From: Candidatus Aegiribacteria sp.
GTDB taxonomy: Bacteria > Fermentibacterota > Fermentibacteria > Fermentibacterales > JCC-6
DNA: 58,948 bases
Assembly: GCA_021108435.1 (NCBI GenBank)
Contig: JAIOQY010000030.1
Coordinates: 1 to 58,948, forward strand
Reading direction: 5' to 3'
Under the pieces are notes generated by a model that ran no database searches, was not told the DNA's origin, and worked only from the letters and a program-made list of their open reading frames with translations. Shown here piece after piece: positions 45,610 to 53,295 of the stretch (positions are counted from its first letter, which is position 1; every line of letters starts with the position of its first letter). The position numbers were made by a program, and so were the translations under genes.

Positions 45610-47052
45610 ATGGAAAAAAAGACAGTACACAGAAAACCAAAGGGATTCATTGATGTATACAAGCACAAACCCGGAGCGGAAAAGGACAGAACGCATTATT
45701 GCCCCGGATGCGGTCACGGTATACTGCACAAGCTTATAGCAGAAGCTCTTGAGGATTTTGATCTGGTCGAAAAAACAATAGTCATCAGTCCGGTCGGCTG
45801 TAGTGTATTCGCCTATTACTACTTTCACACAGGCAACCTGCAGGTTGCTCACGGAAGAGCTCCCGCAGTTGCTTCAGCGGTTTCACGAGCCAATCCCGAT
45901 TCAGTAGTTATCAGTTACCAGGGTGATGGTGATCTTGCGGCCATCGGAGGCAATAATATCAATCAGGCTGCTAACAGAGGTGAGAACATGGCTGTCTTCT
46001 TTGTCAACAATGCCATCTACGGTATGACAGGCGGACAGATGGCTCCTACAACTCTGGAAGGACAGAAAACAACCACAACCCCATACGGTCGCAATGTAAA
46101 GACCGACGGGTATCCCATTCAGGTATGTGAGTTGATAAACACATTTACCGCTCCTGTTTATATTGCACGAACATCTCTTCAGGATATGGTGAATATCAGA
46201 AAAACCAGAACTGCTGTTCGCAAGGCGATAATGAACGCGAAGGACAAGAAGGGATTCTCCCTTGTTGAAGTTCTCAGTATGTGTCCGAGCGGCTGGAAGA
46301 AGGACTCATTGCAGAGTCAGCAGTGGATCAAGGAGCGTATGGTCCCCAGATTTCCACTCGGAGTTTTAAGAGATATATCCGAGGAAGCGGAAACAATCGA
46401 ACGTCCGGTGCCGGTAATGGATCCCGAGGAAGTGAAGAAGATATTCGGCTACGGCGACTTCAAAGCCAGCACTATTAAGAAGAACACTGAAGCGAATCTT
46501 GAGAAGATATCCCTTCGCGTAAGCGGTTTTGGTGGACAGGGAATTATGTCCACAGGAATCGTTCTTGCGAATGTCGGGATGGAATATGGCTATAATGTCA
46601 GCTGGCTTCCGTCTTACGGTCCGGAAATGCGTGGCGGAACCGCGAACTGTTCTGTAAAGATACAGGAAGACACCATTGGTGCATCCGAGGTCACGGAACC
46701 CAATATGATTATCGCCATGAATCAGCCAAGCCTGGAGAAATTCGAGAAGATCATGGTTCCTGGTGGAGCACTCATGTACAACAGCACACTTATTGATATC
46801 GAACCTGCCCGCAATGATGTTGATATCTATAAGGTACCCATTACCGGAATGGCTGATGAACTGGGAGATACAAGGGTGCAGAGCATGGTCAGTGTCGGAG
46901 CATTTGCAGCGATTACGGGGTTATTTGATCCTGAGGAGATCATTTCACTTATACCCTCGCTGTTCGCTGGAAAGCCCGACGAAGTTTTGAAGATGAATAA
47001 GGAAGCTGTTCTGCGAGGGTACAACTACGTTACTGAGAACTTCTCCGTATGA
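45610..47052 (+). CDS. 2-oxoacid:ferredoxin oxidoreductase, fused beta and gamma subunits
   Basis: About 480 residues in one frame. Residues about 20-280 are the TPP-binding beta subunit (CPGCGHGILHKLIAEALEDF, GDGDLAAIGGNNINQAANRG, NNAIYGMTGGQMAPTT). From about 300 onward comes the gamma domain: LRVSGFGGQGIMSTGIVLAN, SYGPEMRGGTANCSVKIQ. In most VOR/KOR enzymes beta and gamma are separate chains, or gamma is fused to alpha. The ATG at 45610 is preferred; GTG at 45604 overlaps the alpha stop. Confidence 0.9.
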   Translation: MEKKTVHRKPKGFIDVYKHKPGAEKDRTHYCPGCGHGILHKLIAEALEDFDLVEKTIVISPVGCSVFAYYYFHTGNLQVAHGRAPAVASAVSRANPDSVVISYQGDGDLAAIGGNNINQAANRGENMAVFFVNNAIYGMTGGQMAPTTLEGQKTTTTPYGRNVKTDGYPIQVCELINTFTAPVYIARTSLQDMVNIRKTRTAVRKAIMNAKDKKGFSLVEVLSMCPSGWKKDSLQSQQWIKERMVPRFPLGVLRDISEEAETIERPVPVMDPEEVKKIFGYGDFKASTIKKNTEANLEKISLRVSGFGGQGIMSTGIVLANVGMEYGYNVSWLPSYGPEMRGGTANCSVKIQEDTIGASEVTEPNMIIAMNQPSLEKFEKIMVPGGALMYNSTLIDIEPARNDVDIYKVPITGMADELGDTRVQSMVSVGAFAAITGLFDPEEIISLIPSLFAGKPDEVLKMNKEAVLRGYNYVTENFSV

Positions 47053-47060
47053 TTAAATAT

Positions 47061-47089
47061 GCTGCCGGCGGTTTTTTACTGCCGGCAGC
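47061..47089. repeat. 9-bp inverted repeat after the VOR operon
   Basis: GCTGCCGGC (47061-47069) and GCCGGCAGC (47081-47089) pair perfectly around an 11-base loop containing TTTTTT. The T-run is in the loop, not after the stem, so this is not a classical intrinsic terminator, although it may end the VOR transcript or protect it. Confidence 0.45.
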
Positions 47090-47131
47090 TCATCTCCATT
47101 CAGCCTCTCTTGCGGAAATCAGGGGATTGCA

Positions 47132-48223
47132 ATAAAAAGAATTTTCAATTTGCCGCTGGTATTCCTGTTGCTGTTCCCCGGAATGGTTTTCGCATTCGGA
47201 TATGTCGATGCTCATGGGAATGGCAGTCCGGTTTCCGGATTTAACGCTGTATCTCTTGGTCTTGGGGGAGCAAGAGCAATTGGTTTTGGTGACGCTCTTT
47301 CGGTTCTGACAAATCCGGCTGAAATCTACAGGATTCCCGGAACTTCGTTCACGATGTCTATTGGTCCTGCTGTACAGATGGAAACAGTTGAAAACAGTGC
47401 CGGAATAAGCAGGAATAACTGGATTACTCTTGGAAATCTCAGCGCTGCGATGAAGTTCCAACCATATTCCAGACTTGCATTTGGCGCGGGAATTGCCAGA
47501 ATAACCGATTCTTCCTTTGATGGTATGTACCATGTACGTGAAGACTTTCCCGGCCCGTATTACGGTGACATCCTGAAGACCATGGAACTCACAGTTAAAG
47601 GTGGTCTGTATGAATCAGCCGCCGGATTCTCGTGGAGACCTGTAACCTGGATGAACATAGGAATTTCCGGCGGGTTTCGTTTTGGTCAGGTTAGTTATGA
47701 CTCTACATATATGGACAGAAAACATCCGGAAAACGATACTCTCATATGCTGGGACTGGGATGAAAGCTCCTTTTGCTGGCATGCAGGACTAATATTTCCG
47801 CTCGGTTTAACCAGACTGGGTGTTTCCTGGGCTTCTCCGAGTGAGCATTACTATGGAAGAATAGCTGCAGGGGCAATCATGTATACGGGTGAGATGAAGC
47901 AGGGAGCTTTTGGCGCGGAGATTGAGATTATTGATCCTGGTGATATAAATGAACTGAAAACTAGAATTCTTGGTCAGTTTCATCCAGAAGGTTCTCTCAC
48001 GTTCAGGGGAGCGTTCACATTCAGTAACAGAGGAGATGAAATTGAACGGCAGGGGATTGGTATTGCTCTGGGAGCTGGAATAGCATTTGGCAAGCTTACT
48101 CTGAACGCAGCTTTCTCCTGGTCATCTGATAACATAGATGCAATCGCATTCGGCTATGCTGAACCCGAAGTTATCAAGCTCTCCTCGTCAATACTGTCTG
48201 CGGGACTGAACTGGAATCTTTAA
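47132..48223 (+). CDS. Outer-membrane beta-barrel protein (paralogue 1), apparent ATA start
   Basis: About 363 residues. The N-terminus (M)KRIFNLPLVFLLLFPGMVFA is a clean Sec signal only if translation begins at ATA 47132, which has AGGGGA (47121-47126) 5 bases upstream. No ATG, GTG or TTG lies in frame upstream; the first TTG (47150) would remove the charged n-region. The mature part has alternating hydrophobic strands, an early LTNPAEIYRIPG element and a C-terminal strand (LSSSILSAGLNWNL), as in PorV/FadL-like barrels. It is related to the protein at 48805-49932. Confidence 0.68.
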   Translation: MKRIFNLPLVFLLLFPGMVFAFGYVDAHGNGSPVSGFNAVSLGLGGARAIGFGDALSVLTNPAEIYRIPGTSFTMSIGPAVQMETVENSAGISRNNWITLGNLSAAMKFQPYSRLAFGAGIARITDSSFDGMYHVREDFPGPYYGDILKTMELTVKGGLYESAAGFSWRPVTWMNIGISGGFRFGQVSYDSTYMDRKHPENDTLICWDWDESSFCWHAGLIFPLGLTRLGVSWASPSEHYYGRIAAGAIMYTGEMKQGAFGAEIEIIDPGDINELKTRILGQFHPEGSLTFRGAFTFSNRGDEIERQGIGIALGAGIAFGKLTLNAAFSWSSDNIDAIAFGYAEPEVIKLSSSILSAGLNWNL

Positions 48224-48225
48224 AT

Positions 48226-48669
48226 TTACAACCAGGGTCTGACAGACAGTCTGTAATCCAATATCTCATCAGGAGAGAAAAACAGCTCTATTTCTCTACG
48301 GGCAGATTCTATTGAATCGGATGCGTGGATCATGTTATGACCAGGTGAGGTTGCATAATCTCCTCTTATTGTTCCAGGAGCTGCATCAGCGGGATTTGTT
48401 GCTCCAACCATTGATCTGACAATGGTTACAGCAGCAAGAGATTCAAGTGCGATTATCACCGAGGGACCACTTGTAATAAATGAAATCAGACCTTCATAGA
48501 ACGGTTCTTCCAGGTGTTCCCTGTAATGGTAAGCAGCAGTTTCCGGTGAGATCCTGCAGAGTTTCATCGCAGTGATCTTCAAGCCTCTTCGTTCAAATCG
48601 CGAGATCAGATCGCCAACGAGTTCTCTCTGCACGGCGTTCGGTTTCAGAATAACAAGGGTCTGTTCCAT
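48226..48669 (-). CDS. ndk: Nucleoside diphosphate kinase
   Basis: A 147-residue Ndk that equalises nucleoside triphosphate pools. It has TLVILKPNAVQRELVG, the substrate loop VGATNPADAAPGTIRGDYA and the phospho-histidine H115 in NMIHASDS. The usual residue after the histidine is glycine (HGSD); here it is alanine. The gene is convergent with the upstream barrel protein and divergent from its paralogue. Confidence 0.94.
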   Translation of the reverse strand: MEQTLVILKPNAVQRELVGDLISRFERRGLKITAMKLCRISPETAAYHYREHLEEPFYEGLISFITSGPSVIIALESLAAVTIVRSMVGATNPADAAPGTIRGDYATSPGHNMIHASDSIESARREIELFFSPDEILDYRLSVRPWL

Positions 48670-48804
48670 ATAAATCCTTTCAGTTAATCTGGAAAATATA
48701 TATATACCCGCGCCCGGTGCAACATTGATTCTCTGTCTATGCGGTAGTATCTTCCATTTGATTTCAATTCAATAAATATCCCTTATACGTGAAAGGATGG
48801 TTCA

Positions 48805-49932
48805 ATGAAACTGAATTTATCCCCTTTATCTGTTTGTACAGGTGCCAGTTCGATAATCAGCTTGATTCTGTTGCAGCTGTTCATAGTACTTTGCCTCACA
48901 GGGAGCAGTGCGGGGTATGGATATCATGATGCTCTGAATACGGGCAACAGCATAGATGTTATCAGCATTAAATCAGCAGCCCTGGTTGGCATCAGGGTCT
49001 TTGGTTCAGAAGGACCAGCAGCTCTGTTCATAAATCCGGCGTCTCTTCATAATATCAACCGATTAGAAGGATCGGTTTCGATATCTTCAGTTGCCTGGAC
49101 AGAGGAAATTATTGACAGTACCAGTGTAATACAGCGGTCTGATAAGGGTCTTGGTTCGCTATCCGGAGCAATCGCGTTTCGTGCAGGATCGGATATTGTC
49201 CTTTCAGGTGGTCTTGCAAAAGTATCTGATCATCAGTATACAGGCACACACTATTTGCCCGATGATCCTTCTCATCCTGGTATTGACATAATTGAAATTC
49301 TTAACTCTTCAGGTGGTCTCTGGGAAGCTCTTGGTGGTTTGTCATGGAGTCTGAAAGACAACTTTACCGTAGGCCTGTCAACCGGAATGAGATTCGGTGA
49401 AGTCGAATACTGTTACACATATGATCGACAGTATATCCCCGGAATAGACTCAGTTTCCAATTGGAGCTGGGAAACCAGTGATCTCTGTTGCCATGCCGGG
49501 ATTCTTCTTGGTGATGATGAATTTGGAATTGGTGCATCTTTCACATCCGGTTCGGATCATTACCTGTCTCGCATTTCCATCGCGGGAAGAGCGAGAGCTG
49601 AACATATAAACAACATCAGAATGGGTTTTGAGGGCGAAGTAATCAGTATTTTTGAAGATAATTATTTCAATGGCAAGCTGTCTCTGGAAACTCCTGTCCG
49701 GAACGACGTTAACCTGTTAGCCGGAGTTGGTTTCTACGAGGGCGAGAATATGAACCGCGTGGGAACCGCATTTTCTATTGGCGGGAATTATACTTATAAC
49801 AAGATTATTTTTGAATGCGCTCTGTTTCACAGTGGAAGATCCCGAAAAAGTACATCCTTCCCGAATGAGTATTCTGATTACGTTGATGATTCCTGGACAC
49901 AATTCTGTTTCGGCATGACTTATATACTTTAA
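48805..49932 (+). CDS. Outer-membrane beta-barrel protein (paralogue 2)
   Basis: A 375-residue protein with a long signal (hydrophobic SSIISLILLQLFIVLCLTGS). It shares with paralogue 1 the FINPASLHNI element (versus LTNPAEIYRI), a WSW..S..CCHAGILLG strand (versus WDWDESSFCWHAGLIF) and the general length. Both are probably barrels of the outer membrane; the ligand is unknown. It is followed after 18 bases by the sensor gene. AAAGGATGG precedes the ATG. Confidence 0.7.
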   Translation: MKLNLSPLSVCTGASSIISLILLQLFIVLCLTGSSAGYGYHDALNTGNSIDVISIKSAALVGIRVFGSEGPAALFINPASLHNINRLEGSVSISSVAWTEEIIDSTSVIQRSDKGLGSLSGAIAFRAGSDIVLSGGLAKVSDHQYTGTHYLPDDPSHPGIDIIEILNSSGGLWEALGGLSWSLKDNFTVGLSTGMRFGEVEYCYTYDRQYIPGIDSVSNWSWETSDLCCHAGILLGDDEFGIGASFTSGSDHYLSRISIAGRARAEHINNIRMGFEGEVISIFEDNYFNGKLSLETPVRNDVNLLAGVGFYEGENMNRVGTAFSIGGNYTYNKIIFECALFHSGRSRKSTSFPNEYSDYVDDSWTQFCFGMTYIL

Positions 49933-49950
49933 AGCGTGGTTGCAGGAAGA

Positions 49951-52900
49951 ATGAATAAAGTATCCAAATCCTCCCTGCCTTCCGGCGGGTGGGTAAGAAT
50001 TGCCTGGATACCGGATTCAGGAATTGTACTTGTGTCCGGAGATAGTGCCGGAATACTGGGAGTTTCTGCAAGGAGACTGATAAATGCCCCGGATCCTCTA
50101 AATCTGTTACCTGCGGAATTATCAGGTATTCTTTCCAGCGGGTTACCTGAAGTGCCTGTTCAGATATCAACTTCATCATTCACGGGAACTGTATGTACTG
50201 AAAATGACCATGCTGAAATACTTCTGTTCGATACACCGGATCTTCAGGATGGCGGCAATATCATGCTTGATGAACTTGGAGCCGGCGTTGTAGTTACTGA
50301 CAGAACCGGGATTGTTGTTCTCTGGAACAAAGCTATGACAAGCATTTTCAGAATTCCAAAACAGCATGTTATGGGAAAGCAGCTTCAGGATGTGCTGACC
50401 TCTCCGATTCTCTACTCATGGGATAACGTTATTAAGATGGTTCTTGATGGAAAGCAGATCAGAGTTGAATGTCATCTTGACGGTCAGAGGAGAGTTGACT
50501 GCACTTTCTCCCCTGGAGGACCAGGGGTTATAGGAACCTGTTTTGAGACAACCGAGAGTTTTCAGGCAGAAAACCGTTTGAGAACAAGCAGAAAGATGAA
50601 TCAGGCTTACTTTCATTCAGTGAGTACTGGATTGGTTCTGTTTGACAAGGATTATCGGATACTTGTAGCTAACCGTGCATTTGGCCGGATGTTCGGTCTT
50701 GTTGAAAATCTTCTGGGTATTCATTTGAATGAAATCCTTCCGAGGGAGAGTTTTGCCATTGTCGAGGATCAGACCAGAACTCTCTTCAGTGGTTCTGGTA
50801 ATAAAGAGAACGAAATGGCCAGGATAGTCAGATTCGTTCTTCCAGATGAAACCAGACGGGTCATTTCACAGAATATCAAACCTATTGTGGAGGAATCCGG
50901 AGCTGTATTCTATGCTGTCGGGATTTTTGAGGATGTATCCGAGAAATCAATTCTTTTTAATAAGTACAATGCTTACCAGAACAAGATCAAGGAGATAAAC
51001 ACGCTTGCATCGATATTTTTCTCCGATCAATCTGACAATCTGGACAGGATAACTGAAGTACTGCGTGATTGTTTTTCCGCAAAAGCTGTTGCAGTCTATA
51101 TTTCAGATCCACTGGGTGATATTGAGCTTGCGGGAAAAACCGCAAAATGGCCTGAGAATGCTCCTGAGTCTTTTTCCGACCTTCGTCTTGCCTCATTTAT
51201 GATTGAATCGCATTCCAAGTATCAGCTCAACGGAGACGAGATCGGAGTCCTTAATTCCTGGTTTGGAAATTGTCTCATATTCCCAATAGAATCGGATGAG
51301 AAGAACTACGGCTACGTTATTGCAGCTGATGTTGATAATACAGCTGGATCAGAGGTTTTCTCACTTGCGGAAACATCCACACATATGCTTGCACTTCTAT
51401 TGAGTTCTGTTGATAAAACAGCGGAAATTGAACATCTGGATCTTCTGCTGATCAGACAGAGTAAACTTGCCGGCAGCATTATCACCGCCCTTGATATCCC
51501 GGTTGCCGTTTTTAGAGTCGACTGGTCTGTCATTCTCTGGAATGATTCGATGGAAGCACTTACTGGAGTGTCTTTTGATCTTGCTACAAGTCGAACTGAA
51601 TTAGCTGCGAGTGTTCTGTTTGATGATATAGGAGGAATAACCGCGATACAAAGGATTACCAGAAATGGATCGTCCGAGTATCCTGAATCGTGGGAAGTTG
51701 CAAATCAGAATGGAATCAAAACGAGGTGTGCATGGCGCCTTTCAAGGGCTGAATCAGTGGAAGGCGGAAAGCTTGAACCTATTGTGATTGTCTCCGGAAT
51801 CAAATCTGATGAAATCTACAGTATACAGGCAGCAAAGAATGCCGCTGACATGTATACGGCCCTTAGCAGAGGAACATCTGCACTGCTTTCCGCCTCAGAC
51901 AGAACGAAGGTTGTTGAAGCTGCGGCAACTGCTTTTCTTGAGATATCCGGTGCATCCAGAATTACTCTGAGCATTCGAGGAATTAATCCCATCACAAGAA
52001 CTTCATACGATCCCAAATCTGATGAAATAGCACCTCGTCAATGGAAACTGGCAATTGAAACCGATACAGACTCAATAGGAGAGTGTGTGTTTCATGGAGG
52101 CAAAGAGTACTCCGCTCTGAATGATTTTGCCAGGAATGTTGCCAGGACATGCGGTGAACTTGAAAAAACAGCTGTCGGACGGCGTTTTGCTTTCCTTGCG
52201 GAAAAGGCAGCTGGAAAATTCCTTATTACGAACAGCAGTGGTAGAATTCTGCTCTCGACCTGGATTCAGGTTACAGATGGTATTATCTCAAACAGATCAA
52301 TATATGATGTATTCTCAGGCTCAGACTGGGTATATCTTGATTCAATGATGCTGGGTATACTCAGGATTGGCAGATTGAATATGCTTCTGAAAACTGAGAG
52401 GGGAGAAGAGCTGCAGGTTGCTGCTGTAGCTCTTAATGGACTTGATGCAGAACCGATTATTATCTGGTGGCCTGTATATGAGCCATCATATATTTCTCAG
52501 CTCGAATATCTTGACAAAAGTGAAAATGCTGCTTGCGCGCTTCTTGATGTGCTTGATGATCTTTCTACATCCATTGGCAGGGGTTTCATCCGGATAAAGG
52601 AAGTTATGAATCCCGACCATCCTGTTGCCGCTGTTCTAAATACCGCCAAATATGCTTTTGAGGGGTTGACCAAGGATTACGTGTACCTTCGGCTGCTCCA
52701 GACCGTCTGGAATTACGTACCTGAACAGATAGATCCTGAATTGTTCCTGGATAAAATCAAATCAGCCTTTCTGGAGAACGGACTGCTGCCTCCGAACATT
52801 TCCATATCGGGTGAACTGTATGACATCTGCGGTAATATTGATATCCTTAAGAAAGTGACAACACAGCTGTGCTATGTTGTCTGCCCGAGCAGTAATCCGG

Positions 52901-53187
52901 TTTTCAATGTATCACTTGTCAACAGGAAAGAAATCAGGGAACCGGTTGATCTCAATAAAGGAACGGAACAATTTGTAAGGATAAACATGCGATGTTCGGA
53001 TGGAAGAGTGCTTTCAGGAATATCGGATGATTTCTCTGACATCAGCACACCATTTGATTTCAGCAGCGGATTGAATCCGGCTTCTGAGGTATCTCTTCTT
53101 TCTCTGATACTCAGACTCTCAGGAGGAGCTCTCAAGCCTGATGATGGTTTTTCATCACTTACGATTCTGCTGCCCTGCTGGAAATAA
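49951..53187 (+). CDS. Multi-PAS/GAF sensor protein with degenerate histidine-kinase end
   Basis: About 1078 residues, no transmembrane segment evident. PAS-like domains occur near residues 90-190 (GVVVTDRTGIVVLWNKAMTS), 210-320 (STGLVLFDKDYRILVANRAF), 510-610 (IPVAVFRVDWSVILWNDSME) and 750-840 (KFLITNSSGRILLS). GAF-like regions lie between them. The C-terminal ~200 residues keep the outline of a histidine kinase (LLSLILRLSGGALKPDDGFS, then SLTILLP). I find no phospho-acceptor H-box and no N or G1 box, so autophosphorylation is unlikely. The ATG at 49951 follows AGGAAG; a GTG at 49936 has no site. Confidence 0.68.
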   Translation: MNKVSKSSLPSGGWVRIAWIPDSGIVLVSGDSAGILGVSARRLINAPDPLNLLPAELSGILSSGLPEVPVQISTSSFTGTVCTENDHAEILLFDTPDLQDGGNIMLDELGAGVVVTDRTGIVVLWNKAMTSIFRIPKQHVMGKQLQDVLTSPILYSWDNVIKMVLDGKQIRVECHLDGQRRVDCTFSPGGPGVIGTCFETTESFQAENRLRTSRKMNQAYFHSVSTGLVLFDKDYRILVANRAFGRMFGLVENLLGIHLNEILPRESFAIVEDQTRTLFSGSGNKENEMARIVRFVLPDETRRVISQNIKPIVEESGAVFYAVGIFEDVSEKSILFNKYNAYQNKIKEINTLASIFFSDQSDNLDRITEVLRDCFSAKAVAVYISDPLGDIELAGKTAKWPENAPESFSDLRLASFMIESHSKYQLNGDEIGVLNSWFGNCLIFPIESDEKNYGYVIAADVDNTAGSEVFSLAETSTHMLALLLSSVDKTAEIEHLDLLLIRQSKLAGSIITALDIPVAVFRVDWSVILWNDSMEALTGVSFDLATSRTELAASVLFDDIGGITAIQRITRNGSSEYPESWEVANQNGIKTRCAWRLSRAESVEGGKLEPIVIVSGIKSDEIYSIQAAKNAADMYTALSRGTSALLSASDRTKVVEAAATAFLEISGASRITLSIRGINPITRTSYDPKSDEIAPRQWKLAIETDTDSIGECVFHGGKEYSALNDFARNVARTCGELEKTAVGRRFAFLAEKAAGKFLITNSSGRILLSTWIQVTDGIISNRSIYDVFSGSDWVYLDSMMLGILRIGRLNMLLKTERGEELQVAAVALNGLDAEPIIIWWPVYEPSYISQLEYLDKSENAACALLDVLDDLSTSIGRGFIRIKEVMNPDHPVAAVLNTAKYAFEGLTKDYVYLRLLQTVWNYVPEQIDPELFLDKIKSAFLENGLLPPNISISGELYDICGNIDILKKVTTQLCYVVCPSSNPVFNVSLVNRKEIREPVDLNKGTEQFVRINMRCSDGRVLSGISDDFSDISTPFDFSSGLNPASEVSLLSLILRLSGGALKPDDGFSSLTILLPCWK

Positions 53188-53295
53188 TATTCAACTAAGG
53201 TATACTTTACTGTAGAAGTGTTTATCTTCATACTAGCCTTTCGAAAAAAGCAACCTGGTATAAGACATACGTACTAGATTAATGGAGGACTGACC

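Noticed and set aside
47061-47089. Classical Rho-independent terminator after the VOR operon
   Set aside because: The T-run lies in the loop and the stem is followed by mixed sequence, so it is reported only as an inverted repeat.
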